The notes: a model not told the origin generated them from the letters alone. Positions 24,767 through 33,757 are shown, numbered from the stretch's first letter. The stretch is DNA of 64,000 nucleotides from Micromonospora qiuiae (GCF_016863555.1 NZ_BOPC01000041.1:16397-80396); one strand, 5' to 3'. Numbers and translations are program-made.

Positions 24767-25750
24767 TCAGGCCCGCTCCAGCAGGGTCAGCACCGCCCGC
24801 TCGGCCTGCTCCCGGGGCGTGTCCGGGGTGATTGGCGCCACCACCCCGTCGTGGAACAGATCCACCACCCGTGGGTCCACGTAGGACGTACGCGCCACCG
24901 TCGGGGTGTTGCCCAGCAGCTCCGCCACCTCCCGCATCACCCCCGCCACCGCCCGCCGCCGCGCCGCCACCGACCGCGCCACGGTGAGCGCGGCCAGTTC
25001 GGTGGCCGCCCGCACCGTCGCGTGCCAGGTGCGGAAATCCTTCGCGGTCATCTCCCCACCGCTGGCCGTACGCAGATAGTCGTTGACCTCGTCGGCGCGC
25101 ACGTCCCGCCAATCACGCCCGTCCCAGTAACCGAACAGGCGCTCCGCGGCTCGCCGCCGGCGGCGCAGGTCGATCAGCACCCGGCACAGCTCGGGGTCGT
25201 CGACCAGCCGCACCTGCTCGATGCCGCCCTTGGCCGGGAACTCGAAGACCACGCAGCCGCGCCGGGACCGGGCGTGCTCGGGGCGCAGCGTGGCCACCCC
25301 GAACGTCGGGTCGTCGCCCACCGCGTACTGGTCGCTGCCGACCCGGAAGATGCCGGTGTCCAGCAGTCGGGTCACCGTCGCCAGCACCCGCGCCCGGCGG
25401 AGTCCCCGCCCGGCCAGGTCGTGATCGACCCGTTCCCGCAGCGCCGGCAGCCGGCGAGCCACCTCCAACACGTGATCGAACTTCGCCTCGTCCTGCCGTT
25501 GCCGCCAGACGGGGTGGTAGAGGTACTGCTTGCGGCCCGCGACGTCGATCCCGGTGGCCTGGATGTGCCCGTTGGGGTACGGCGAGATCCAGACCTCGCG
25601 CCACGCGGGCGGAATGACCAGCGCCCGCAACCGGGCCAGCTCGTCAGGATCGCGTACCGGCTCGCCGCGCTGGTCCAGAAATGACCAGCCCGAACCGCGC
25701 CGGCGCCGCGCGTACCCCGGCCGGCCCGGATCGCTACGCCGCAACCGCAC
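24767..25750 (-). CDS. DNA topoisomerase IB
   Basis: A 327-residue type IB topoisomerase of the poxvirus/bacterial class, which relaxes supercoils through a 3'-phosphotyrosine. RLRRSDPGRPGY starts the domain. The catalytic region has GVATLRPEHA, GGEMTAKDFRTWHATV (catalytic Lys/Arg/His) and the nucleophile Tyr in RTSYVDPRVV. GTG 25750 is chosen; GTG 25759 is equally placed. It overlaps the end of the GT9 gene, making it the last gene of the heptose operon by position, though functionally it does not obviously belong there. Confidence 0.9.
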   Translation of the reverse strand: MRLRRSDPGRPGYARRRRGSGWSFLDQRGEPVRDPDELARLRALVIPPAWREVWISPYPNGHIQATGIDVAGRKQYLYHPVWRQRQDEAKFDHVLEVARRLPALRERVDHDLAGRGLRRARVLATVTRLLDTGIFRVGSDQYAVGDDPTFGVATLRPEHARSRRGCVVFEFPAKGGIEQVRLVDDPELCRVLIDLRRRRRAAERLFGYWDGRDWRDVRADEVNDYLRTASGGEMTAKDFRTWHATVRAATELAALTVARSVAARRRAVAGVMREVAELLGNTPTVARTSYVDPRVVDLFHDGVVAPITPDTPREQAERAVLTLLERA

Positions 25751-26687
25751 GGTCGGCACGCACCACCCGTTCCACCTCGTCCACGGCCGCCAGCACCTCG
25801 TCGACGGCGAGGGCGGCCATCGCCGGATGGCTACCTACCCCGTCCCAGCCCGGCCATACCCCCGGCCCTGCCCAGAGCACCCGGTGACGCCGGCGCTCCG
25901 GCGGCGGCCCCCATCGGCTCGGCGGTACCGGACCGAACAGCACCACCGAGGCGACCCGGTAGCCGGTGGCCAGATGCGCCACCCCGGTGTCCCCGCTGAT
26001 CACCAAACGGGCACCCGCGACCAGGGCGGCCAACCGGCCGAGGTCGGTCCGCCCGGCCAGCACCGCGTCGGGCGGCAGCCCGGCGTCGGCGGCGACCCGC
26101 GCGCCGATCTCCCGCTCCCCCGCGCTGCCGGTCAGCACCACCCGGTGCCCCCGGGCCGTCAACTCCCCGGCCAGGGCCGCGTAGCGGACGGCCGGCCACC
26201 GCTTTGCAACGATCTTGGAGCCGGGATGCAGCACGGTGACGCCGGTGGGCACGTCACCGGGCTCCGGGCGGCGCAGGTCCAGGTCGGTCGGATCGGCCGG
26301 AATGCCGTACGCCGCCAGCAGCCGGCACCAGCGCGCCACCTCGTGCTCGTCGTCGTCCCACGGCGGCCCGTCGACGTGCCCGACATCGGCGTTGGCGAAG
26401 GCGAGCAGCCGGCCGGGCCGGGTGGCGGCGAGCAGCCGGTGCGAGTCCGGTCCCCGGCCGTGCAGGTTGACCGCGACCTCGACCGGGCCGGCGAGGCGCT
26501 CCAGCCGGTCCAGCCCTTCGGTCGGCAGCAGCCGGTCCACGCCGCCGACCAGCTCGACCAGCGGCCCCAGCCAGGCCGGCGTGGCGAGCACCAGTTCCCG
26601 CCCGGGGTAGGCCACCCGCAGCGCCCGCAGCGCCGGGACCGCGGTGGCGAGGTCACCGACGCCCAGGGCACGCAGGGCCAGGATCAC
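25734..26687 (-). CDS. Glycosyltransferase family 9 (heptosyltransferase-like)
   Basis: A 317-residue GT-B fold enzyme. GVGDLATAVPALRALRVAYPGREL at the start, VLHPGSKIVAKRWP in the middle and ISGDTGVAHLATGYRVASVVLFGPVPPSRWGPP at the end are the GT9 features (ADP-heptose:LPS heptosyltransferase family). Given the ADP-heptose genes in the same operon, a heptose donor is plausible but unproven. GTG 26687 overlaps the SDR stop as GTGA. Confidence 0.88.
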   Translation of the reverse strand: MILALRALGVGDLATAVPALRALRVAYPGRELVLATPAWLGPLVELVGGVDRLLPTEGLDRLERLAGPVEVAVNLHGRGPDSHRLLAATRPGRLLAFANADVGHVDGPPWDDDEHEVARWCRLLAAYGIPADPTDLDLRRPEPGDVPTGVTVLHPGSKIVAKRWPAVRYAALAGELTARGHRVVLTGSAGEREIGARVAADAGLPPDAVLAGRTDLGRLAALVAGARLVISGDTGVAHLATGYRVASVVLFGPVPPSRWGPPPERRRHRVLWAGPGVWPGWDGVGSHPAMAALAVDEVLAAVDEVERVVRADRAVAA

Positions 26688-27370
26688 GGGTACGAAGTCT
26701 CCTCCTCGGCGCAGACCACCAGTTCCCGTACCGCGCAGCCAGCGGGCTGGGAGAGCGCGAACAGCACCGCGGCGGCGGTGTCCGCCGGGTCGTTGAGGAC
26801 AGCGTCCGGCCCCGGGCGGTACCGGGCATCGCGGTCGTCGAAGAAGCCGGTACGCATCCCGCCCGGCACCAGCAGGGTGACGCCCACCCGGCCGGCCAGT
26901 TCGGCAGCGAGCGCCCGGGTGAACCCGACCACCCCGAACTTGGCCGCGCAGTAGGCCGTCGCGTCGCTGACCGCCTTCAAGCCCAGCGTGGAGGCCACCG
27001 TGACGACGCTGCCCCGGGACGCCTCCAGGAACGGCAGGGCGGCCCGGATCACCGCCGCGGTGGCGAGCAGGTCCACCGCGACGATGCGGTCCCACGTCTC
27101 GCCGGGCACGTCGGCGAGCCGCCCGGGCACGTCGATGCCGGCCGCCGTGACCACGGCGTCCAGCCCGCCGACCCGCTCGACGAGCCGCCGGGTGGCCTCC
27201 TCCGCGCCCCGGGTGTCGGCCAGATCACACTCGATCCACGGCACCCCGTCGGCCGGTGGCCGCCGGTCCAGCACCAGCGGCCGGCCGCCGGTACCGGCCA
27301 CCGCGGCGACCACCGCCGCGCCCAGGCCGCTGGACCCGCCGGTGACCAGCACGGTCCGCGCGCCGCTCAC
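26684..27370 (-). CDS. Short-chain dehydrogenase/reductase
   Basis: A 228-residue classical SDR with a Rossmann fold: TGGSSGLGAAV binds the cofactor, with DLAD next to it, and the catalytic Ser and YxxxK lie in VASTLGLKAVSD and AYCAAKFGVVG. Its role in the cluster is not clear. It is shorter than the ADP-heptose 6-epimerase HldD (about 310 residues), so it is probably not that enzyme, but it could modify the sugar or aglycone. GTG 27370 has GGAGAG upstream. It sits 64 bp after hldE and overlaps GT9 by 4 bp. Confidence 0.88.
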   Translation of the reverse strand: MSGARTVLVTGGSSGLGAAVVAAVAGTGGRPLVLDRRPPADGVPWIECDLADTRGAEEATRRLVERVGGLDAVVTAAGIDVPGRLADVPGETWDRIVAVDLLATAAVIRAALPFLEASRGSVVTVASTLGLKAVSDATAYCAAKFGVVGFTRALAAELAGRVGVTLLVPGGMRTGFFDDRDARYRPGPDAVLNDPADTAAAVLFALSQPAGCAVRELVVCAEEETSYP

Positions 27371-27434
27371 GCCGGCTCTCCGCCGCGCCGCGGCACCGCC
27401 GCCCGGCCAGGGCGATCCACACACCGCTGCGCGC

Positions 27435-28871
27435 TCATCGGGCCACCTGCGCGTTCCGCCGGCCGGCCGTCGCGGCGATCATCTGGCTGGTGGAGCGCCC
27501 GTCCAGGTACGGCACCACCACGGTGTGCCCGCCCCAGCGGCGCAGGATCTCCGCCTCGGGCAGGGCGTCACCGTCACCGCCGCCGGTGGCGTAGTCCCCG
27601 CCCTTGACCCAGATGTCCGGCCGTAGCCAGGACAGCGCCGCCGCCGGCGTCGGCTCGTCGAAGATCATGACCGCGTCGACGCAGCTCAGCGCGGCCAGCA
27701 ATCGGCTCCGGTCGTCCTGCCGCATGACCGGGCGGTCCGGGCCCTTCAGGCCGCTGACACTGGCGTCGGAGTTGAGGCACACCACCAGGCAGTCACCGAG
27801 TTGCCGGGCGGCCTGCAGAGTCGCCACGTGACCGGCGTGCAGCAGGTCGAAACAACCACCGGTGGCGACCACCGTCCCGCCGGCGGCCCGGACCCGGGCC
27901 ACCACGGAGGCGGCCGCGGACACCCCGACCCGGTCACCGGCCACCGCGGCATGCACCGCGTGCGGCACCCGGCGCACGGCCGGCGGCAAAGCGCTCGCCA
28001 CCCCCCCGTCCGCCACGTACGCGGAGGCGTCGGCCACCGCCTCCTGCACCGCCTCGGAGACCACCGCCCCACGGGCCAGAGCGAGCCCCGCGGTGGCGGC
28101 GAAGCGGTCCCCGGCACCGCAGGTGTCCCCGTCGGCGGCGAACGGGGCAGGCACCATCAGCGGGGTCGATCCGGCGTGGCTGAGCAGCGCGCCGTCGGCG
28201 CCCAGCGTCACCGCGACCGCACCCGCCCGCCATCGCCGCCGAAGCCGCTCGGCGCACTCGGTGGCCGTGGCCAGCCGGGTGGCGGCGGCCGGCACCTCCA
28301 CCAACTCCCGCACCTCCGCCTCGTTCGGGGTGACCAGGTGCACTCCCGGCACCGCCGCCGGCCCGCGCGGATGCGGATCCCAGACCAGTGGGGCCCGGGT
28401 CGCCGCCATGGCCACCCGCAGCGCCGGCTGGCGTGCCACCCCCCGGCCGTAGTCGCTGACCAGCAGCACCGACGCCTGCTCGATGATCCGCAGCACCGCC
28501 TCGGCGGGCTCCCCGGGCTCGCTGGCGCCACCGCCCCGGTCGTGCCGCAGCAGCACCCGGCCCCCGGCCCGCAGCCGGATCTTCTCCGGAGTGGCCCCGG
28601 CCAGCGGCAACGGATACACCTGCACCCCCGCGGCGGCCAGCAGCACGCCCAGCCGGGCTCCGCCCGCGTCGTCGGCCAGCGCGGTGACCAGCACCACCTC
28701 GACGCCGTGCTGCGCGGCGAAGATGGCGGCGAGTCCGGCGCCGCCGGGCCGGTCGACGTGCGCCATCTCGTCGAGCACCGGTGCCGGCGAGTCGGGGCAG
28801 AGCCGGTTGACCATGCCCTCGACGTCCCGGTCGAGCAGGGTGTCGCCAACCACCACCACGGGTCCCGTCAC
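27435..28871 (-). CDS. hldE: Bifunctional heptose 7-phosphate kinase / heptose 1-phosphate adenylyltransferase
   Basis: A 478-residue two-domain enzyme. The N-terminal ribokinase-like part (1 to about 320) has VVGDTLLDRDVEG, RPGGAGLAAIFAA, TPNEAEV and the ATP/anion loop DTCGAGDRFAAT. The C-terminal nucleotidyltransferase (about 340-478) has GGCFDLLHAGHV (HxGH), LNSDASVSGLKGPDRPV and WVKGGDY. It phosphorylates D-glycero-beta-D-manno-heptose 7-phosphate at C1 and, after GmhB, attaches AMP to give ADP-heptose. GTG 28871 follows GAGGAGGAAGG. It is 10 bp after gmhA. Confidence 0.92.
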   Translation of the reverse strand: MTGPVVVVGDTLLDRDVEGMVNRLCPDSPAPVLDEMAHVDRPGGAGLAAIFAAQHGVEVVLVTALADDAGGARLGVLLAAAGVQVYPLPLAGATPEKIRLRAGGRVLLRHDRGGGASEPGEPAEAVLRIIEQASVLLVSDYGRGVARQPALRVAMAATRAPLVWDPHPRGPAAVPGVHLVTPNEAEVRELVEVPAAATRLATATECAERLRRRWRAGAVAVTLGADGALLSHAGSTPLMVPAPFAADGDTCGAGDRFAATAGLALARGAVVSEAVQEAVADASAYVADGGVASALPPAVRRVPHAVHAAVAGDRVGVSAAASVVARVRAAGGTVVATGGCFDLLHAGHVATLQAARQLGDCLVVCLNSDASVSGLKGPDRPVMRQDDRSRLLAALSCVDAVMIFDEPTPAAALSWLRPDIWVKGGDYATGGGDGDALPEAEILRRWGGHTVVVPYLDGRSTSQMIAATAGRRNAQVAR

Positions 28872-28881
28872 GCCTTCCTCC

Positions 28882-29553
28882 TCACGCCTCGACCGGTCGG
28901 CTGGCGCCACCGTCCAGCACCACCTCGACCCCGGCCCGCACCGGTCCAGCGGCCGGCGCGGCCGGGACCGTCGATTCGAGGTTCTCCGGCAGCGCCTGTT
29001 CGACGTACTCGCAGAGCAGGTGACTGGAGACCAGGTGCAGCTCCTGGACGACCTGGCTGTCCGGTGACTCCACGGCCAGCACCTCGTGGCAGGCGTCGGC
29101 GAGCGGATTCGGGGCCGGCCCGGTGAGGGCCCAGCAGCGCAGCCCGACATCCCGCCCCGCCCGCGCGGCGGCGAGCAGGTTGCCGCTGCCGCCGCTGGTG
29201 GAGAGCAGCAGCAGCACGTCGTCGCGGCGGCCGTGGGCGCGGACCTGGCGGGCGAAGACCTCGTCGTAGCCGTAGTCGTTGCCGATCGCGGTCAGCGCCG
29301 AGGTCTCGGCGTGCAGCGCGATGGCGGACAGCGGCTGGCGGTCGTCGCGGAGCTTGCCGACCAGTTCGGCGGTGAGGTGCTGCGCCTCGGCGGCGCTGCC
29401 GCCGTTGCCGGCCACCAACAGCCGGCCGCCGGCGGTGAGCCGACGCGCCAGCGTGGCGCCCCAGCGGGCGAGCAGCGGCTCGCACCGCCGGTACGGCGGC
29501 AGCGCCGCCGCCAGCTGCGCCAGGTGCTCCTCCAGCAGGGTCGGCGCCGGCAT
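28882..29553 (-). CDS. gmhA: Sedoheptulose 7-phosphate isomerase
   Basis: A 223-residue SIS-domain isomerase that makes D-glycero-D-manno-heptose 7-phosphate, the first committed step to ADP-heptose. GNGGSAAEAQHLTAEL and LLLLSTSGGSGNLLAAA are the two sugar-phosphate-binding blocks; Glu/His residues for catalysis are in AQHLTAEL and VQELHLVSSHLLCEYVE. ATG 29553 overlaps the GT4 stop in TGATG, so translation is coupled. The C-terminal 30 residues are a Pro/Ala extension. Confidence 0.93.
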   Translation of the reverse strand: MPAPTLLEEHLAQLAAALPPYRRCEPLLARWGATLARRLTAGGRLLVAGNGGSAAEAQHLTAELVGKLRDDRQPLSAIALHAETSALTAIGNDYGYDEVFARQVRAHGRRDDVLLLLSTSGGSGNLLAAARAGRDVGLRCWALTGPAPNPLADACHEVLAVESPDSQVVQELHLVSSHLLCEYVEQALPENLESTVPAAPAAGPVRAGVEVVLDGGASRPVEA

Positions 29554-30770
29554 CAGGCCACCACTCGGCTCGGCCGGTGCACGGCGGCCACCTCGTCGTA
29601 GACCTCGGCGAGCCGCTCGGCGGTGACCGTCCAGGAGTAGTGCTGCCGGGCCCGGGCGCGGGCCGCGCCCGCGTAGGCGAACCGTCGGATCCGGTCGTCG
29701 AGCAGCCGCTGCAGCGCCTGGCCCAACGCCCTCGGGTCCCGGGCCGGCACCAGATCCCCGGTCACGCCGTCGACCACCGTGTCACGCAGCCCGCCGACGG
29801 CGGTGGCCACCACGGGCACCCCGCACGCCATCGCCTCCAGCGGAGTCAGACCGAACGGCTCGTACCAGGGTGCGGCGACCAGGACGTCCGCCGAGCGGTA
29901 CCAGCGGCCCATCTCCTCGCGGGGCACCGCGCCGACCAGGCGGACCCGGTCGGCCACGCCGCAGCTGCCGGCCAGGGCGCGCAGCCGACGGGCGTACGGG
30001 TCGGTCTCCAGCAGGCCGGCCGGCGGGCCGCCCACCACCACGCACTCCGCGTCGGGTACGTGCGTCATGGCCCGCACCACGGTCTGAAAGCCCTTGCGTT
30101 CGACCAACCGGCCGACGGTGAGGATCCGGGCCCGTCCGGGTTCCCGTTCGGCGGCCGGTCCGAGCGGGGCGAAGGTGCCCAGATTGACCCCGGACGGGAT
30201 GACCGTGATCCGGGACCGGGACACCCCCATCCGGACCAGCTCGCCGACCTCGTCGCGGCACTGGGCGATCACCCGGTCGACCGTACGGCCCAACTGGAGC
30301 TCGTAGCTGATTCGCCGGGCCGGGCTGGTGTCCTGCACGCCCTGGTGGCGACGCTTGACCGTGCCCAGCGCGTGGTACGTCTGCACCACCGGTATCCCGG
30401 TCTGCCGGCTGGCCTCCAGCGCGGCCAGCCCGCTCATCCAGAAGTGCGCGTGGATCACCTCGGGTGCCCAGTCCCCGCCCCGCCAGCGGTCCAACAGCCA
30501 TGCGCTGAACGGCGGCATGTGCGGCAGCAGAGCATCCTTGGCGACCGGCTCGGCGGGACCGGCCGCCACGTGCACCACGTCGTAGCCGTCCGGGCTGCGT
30601 ACGGTCACCGGCAGGTCGACCGCGTCGCGGCGGGTGTAGACGCGTACGTCGTGCCCGGCGGCGGCGAGCGCGGCGGAGAGTTCCGCGACGTGCGTGTTCT
30701 GGCCGCCGGCGTCCTCTCCACCGAGGATGGCGAGCGGGCTGGCGTGCTCCGAGATCATCGCTATGCGCAT
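29553..30770 (-). CDS. Glycosyltransferase family 4
   Basis: A 405-residue GT-B retaining glycosyltransferase. The N-terminal domain starts MRIAMISEHASPLAILGGED with the GGQNTHVAELSAAL acceptor/nucleotide loop. The C-terminal donor domain has TVGRLVERKGFQTVV, APWYEPFGLTPLEAMACG (the EX7E motif) and VPVVATAVGGLRD. It is similar in layout to MshA/sucrose-phosphate synthase-type enzymes. AGGAGGAAGT lies directly before ATG 30770, which overlaps the preceding gene by 10 bp. It is probably one of the enzymes building the heptose-containing glycan. Confidence 0.9.
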   Translation of the reverse strand: MRIAMISEHASPLAILGGEDAGGQNTHVAELSAALAAAGHDVRVYTRRDAVDLPVTVRSPDGYDVVHVAAGPAEPVAKDALLPHMPPFSAWLLDRWRGGDWAPEVIHAHFWMSGLAALEASRQTGIPVVQTYHALGTVKRRHQGVQDTSPARRISYELQLGRTVDRVIAQCRDEVGELVRMGVSRSRITVIPSGVNLGTFAPLGPAAEREPGRARILTVGRLVERKGFQTVVRAMTHVPDAECVVVGGPPAGLLETDPYARRLRALAGSCGVADRVRLVGAVPREEMGRWYRSADVLVAAPWYEPFGLTPLEAMACGVPVVATAVGGLRDTVVDGVTGDLVPARDPRALGQALQRLLDDRIRRFAYAGAARARARQHYSWTVTAERLAEVYDEVAAVHRPSRVVA

Positions 30771-31732
30771 ACTTCCTCCTCCAGGAGCCGGTCCCAGTCG
30801 GCGAGGAAACGGTCGAGGCCGTAGCGTTCGCGGGCGGCGGCGCGGGCCTGTGCACCCGCCCGCCGCGCCCGGTCCGGTTCGGCGACGAGCCGCCCAGCGG
30901 CCGCCAGCAGGGCGTCGACCCGGGTGGACAGGGCACCGGCATCGGGCGGGACCGCCATCACCGCCTCGGTGGTGGCCAGCGCCACCACCGGCATGCCGAT
31001 GCTCATCGCCTCGATCAGGCTCAACCCGAGCGAGGTCCACCGGCACAGGTGCAGGTACGCCCGCCGCCTGGCCAGCTCGGCGTGCATCCGATGCTGCGGC
31101 ACGTCGTCATGGCTGATCAGCCGGTCTGCGGGCAGCCCGAGCTGTTCGGCCAGCCCGGTCACTTTCAGGCCGAAGACGTCCAGCGGGGCGATCTCGGCGA
31201 ACCGGGGCAGCAGATCGGTGCCGGTGACCCGCCACCGGCGTACCGGCTCGTTGATCACCACAGCCAGCCGGTCCAGCTCACCGGTGTAGGCCACGGCCGG
31301 TGGCACGATGCCGTGGTCGATGACGGTGGTCCGGGTCGAGCCGGTGTCCCAGAAAAGTTCGTTGAACGCGGTCACGTGGGCGATGAGCAGGTCGTCCCGG
31401 TCGGCCATCGGGTGGCGGCTGTGCGGGACGTCGCCGTCCTTCGGGGTGTTGTGCTCCACGTAGATCGCCGGCAGGTCCCGGCCCGGGCGGCGGCCGAGCC
31501 ACTCGGCCGCCAGGTCGATCTCTTCGGGGCGTTGCAGGATGACCACGTCGACCTCGGCGCTGCGCAGCTGCTCGGGGCTGATCTCGGCCGCGCTCTCCGG
31601 CCAGGTGTAGGTGCGCGCGCGGCCGAGGCCGTACGGACCCCGGTCCGGGGTGGCCGGCACCAGGTAGCGGTGCTTGCCGTGCACGAACGAGGTGGTCCAG
31701 GAGCCGTGCACGTGCCAGAGGAGGATGTTCAT
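30761..31732 (-). CDS. Glycosyltransferase (GT4-like)
   Basis: A 323-residue GT-B-type enzyme: MNILLWHVHGSWTTSFV at the N-terminus, YVEHNTPKDGDVPHSRHP, VIDHGIVPP, and a C-terminal LCRWTSLGLSLIEAMSIGMPVVALATTEA with an E-containing donor-site motif. It is less typical than its GT4 neighbour, and I assign it to the family on the C-terminal motif. ATG 31732 follows GGGAGGAAACG and overlaps the GmhB-GT9 gene by 4 bp. Confidence 0.8.
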   Translation of the reverse strand: MNILLWHVHGSWTTSFVHGKHRYLVPATPDRGPYGLGRARTYTWPESAAEISPEQLRSAEVDVVILQRPEEIDLAAEWLGRRPGRDLPAIYVEHNTPKDGDVPHSRHPMADRDDLLIAHVTAFNELFWDTGSTRTTVIDHGIVPPAVAYTGELDRLAVVINEPVRRWRVTGTDLLPRFAEIAPLDVFGLKVTGLAEQLGLPADRLISHDDVPQHRMHAELARRRAYLHLCRWTSLGLSLIEAMSIGMPVVALATTEAVMAVPPDAGALSTRVDALLAAAGRLVAEPDRARRAGAQARAAARERYGLDRFLADWDRLLEEEVCA

Positions 31733-33480
31733 CGTTTCCTCCCACCGCTGGCGGGCACCGGCGGCGCGGCCCGCGACACCGTGCCGAGCAGGGCCGCCGG
31801 GCGACGCGCCGGCGGTACGCCCAGCAGCCGCAGGGCGTCGAGAACCGTGTCCGGCTCGACGCCGCCCAGGCAGGGGTGGCCGGGCACCGGGCAGTGCGCG
31901 GCACGGGTGTCGCGGCAGGCGGCCGTGGCGTCTCCCAGGCGTACCGTCGGCACCCGCCACGGTCCCCACTGCCCGAACGGGACGGTGGGAGCGAAGAGGC
32001 TGACCACCGGCACGCCGTGCGCGGCGGCCAGGTGCGCCGGGCCGGTGTTGCCGACCACCACCGCGGCGGCGGCGGCCACCACCGCGGAGAGCTCGGCCAG
32101 CCCGGTACCGCCGCCCAGGTCCACGGCGTGCCGGCCGGCGACCCGGGCGGTGAGATCGCGCTCCTGCGGGCCACCGGTGACGACCACGCGGTGCCCGGCG
32201 GCGGTCAACCGCCGGGCGATCCGCTCGGCCACCTCCGGCGGGCAGCCCCGGGCCGGCGCGGCCGACCCGGGATGCAGCACCACGTACCCCGGATCACCTG
32301 CCTGCGCCGGAGGTGACGGCACCGGACGCAATCGAAGGCACGGCTCGTCACCGGCGGGCAGCGCGTAGCCGGCGGCGGCAGCCAACGACAGGGCGCGTTC
32401 GGCCTCGGGGACTCCGGCCGGCACCCGGTGCCGTACGTCCAGCAAGCTGCCCGGGTAGTCGTCGCTGATCGCGGCGATCCGTCCGATACCGGCCATCCGC
32501 AGCAGCAGCGCCAACGGCAGCGGCGACTGGTGGAACGAGGTGAAGACGACCGCCTCGTCGGCGGCGACGGCGGCGAGCCGGGTGGTCAGCGCCGCCAGCT
32601 GAGCCGGATCGACCGGCCCGGGCATCGGGTCGATCCACGGCAGCGCGTGCTCGACCACCTCGTCGACGCCGGGCAGCAGTTCGGCGGCGGCCCGGCCGCG
32701 CGGGCCGCAGAGCAGCACCACCCGGTCCGCCCCGGCCGCGACCGCCCGGATGCCCGGCCCGGTCACCAACACGTCTCCCGTCGAGTCCGACCGCACCACC
32801 AGCACTGTCCGCTTTCCGCCGGCACGGGTCCCGGCGGGGGCCCGGAGCCTGTCGGGCGGCGCCGAAGCCGGTCGCAGCGCATCCCGGCGACGCAGCAGTT
32901 CCACAACCGCCGACGGCAGGTCGCCGGCCACCCAGGGCGCGGCGGCGATCTCCTCGGCCCGGGTCACCGGCGTCGGCACCAGAAGGCCCGCGGCACCGGC
33001 GGCCAGCGCGGCCGTGACATCGCGTCCGATGTCGCCGATCAGCACGCAGCGGGCGGGCACGGTACCCAGCGCCTTGGCGGCGGCGTGCACCAGCCCCGGC
33101 GCCGGCTTACGGCAGGCACAGCCATCCCCGTCGTCGTGCGGGCACACCTGCCAGGAGTCGAACGGGCCGAGCAGAGCGTCGATCCGGCGGTGCACCCGAT
33201 CCAGTTGCCGCTCGGTGAACAGGCCCCGGGCGAGCCCCGACTGGTTGGTCACCACGGCGAGCTTGAAGCCGGCCGCCCTCAGCCGGTCCAGGGCGGAGCG
33301 AGCCCCCGGCATGGGGCGGACCTTGTCCGGATCGCCGTTGTACGGCACGTCCTCGATGAGGGTGCCATCCCGGTCCAGCAGGACCGCGTCGAACAGGACC
33401 GGCCCCGATCCGGCCTGGCCGGCAGCGGCCAGCACCCCGGCTGACCTGCGCTGATCCGGCTCCCCATGGTCCTGTCGCAC
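31729..33480 (-). CDS. Fusion: heptose bisphosphate phosphatase (GmhB-like HAD) + GT9 glycosyltransferase
   Basis: About 583 residues with two domains. The N-terminal HAD phosphatase has LLDRDGTLIEDVPY (DxD nucleophile), VTNQSG, the GmhB zinc loop CPHDDGDGCACRKP and IGDIGRDV. It should remove the C7 phosphate between the kinase and adenylyltransferase steps of HldE. After a linker near 200-220 the C-terminal half is a GT9 enzyme, with VLVVRSDSTGDVLVTGP, VVLHPGSAAPARGCPP and VVGNTGPAHLAAAHGVPVVSLFAP. GTG 33480 is a tentative start; GTG 33435 is also possible. First gene of the operon. Confidence 0.88.
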   Translation of the reverse strand: MRQDHGEPDQRRSAGVLAAAGQAGSGPVLFDAVLLDRDGTLIEDVPYNGDPDKVRPMPGARSALDRLRAAGFKLAVVTNQSGLARGLFTERQLDRVHRRIDALLGPFDSWQVCPHDDGDGCACRKPAPGLVHAAAKALGTVPARCVLIGDIGRDVTAALAAGAAGLLVPTPVTRAEEIAAAPWVAGDLPSAVVELLRRRDALRPASAPPDRLRAPAGTRAGGKRTVLVVRSDSTGDVLVTGPGIRAVAAGADRVVLLCGPRGRAAAELLPGVDEVVEHALPWIDPMPGPVDPAQLAALTTRLAAVAADEAVVFTSFHQSPLPLALLLRMAGIGRIAAISDDYPGSLLDVRHRVPAGVPEAERALSLAAAAGYALPAGDEPCLRLRPVPSPPAQAGDPGYVVLHPGSAAPARGCPPEVAERIARRLTAAGHRVVVTGGPQERDLTARVAGRHAVDLGGGTGLAELSAVVAAAAAVVVGNTGPAHLAAAHGVPVVSLFAPTVPFGQWGPWRVPTVRLGDATAACRDTRAAHCPVPGHPCLGGVEPDTVLDALRLLGVPPARRPAALLGTVSRAAPPVPASGGRKR

Positions 33481-33757
33481 GGGCGGCGGGTTCCCGGCGC
33501 CCAGGGGAGTAAACGTCGGCCGCGGCGCGGTGGGCGTCGACCGCGCGTCGGCACCCCACGGACGCCGCCGCGGTGGCCTTACCCACGGCCCCGGAGAAGC
33601 TAACCCGCCCGAGCGGTTAGCCGAGACCGGGGCGAGGGTAGGGCGAAGACGGCGCACTGACGACGCCGCCACGACGGGGCAGTGGGAGCCATTTCCCCCC
33701 GGAAGGGACAACTGGCTACGCTCTGGGGGACCCTTTCCGCCGACCGAGGATGTCCCC
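33481..33757. promoter_or_regulatory. Divergent promoter region, heptose operon / polyprenyl-phosphate sugar synthase
   Basis: A 277-bp gap between the start of the minus-strand heptose operon and the plus-strand GT2 gene. It must hold both promoters, but I found no convincing -10/-35 pair or long dyad. ORFs running through it have no family similarity. Confidence 0.45.

Noticed and set aside
26684..27370. The SDR as an ADP-heptose 6-epimerase (HldD)
   Set aside because: At 228 residues with classical SDR spacing it is too short and lacks the extended-SDR C-terminal domain of HldD.
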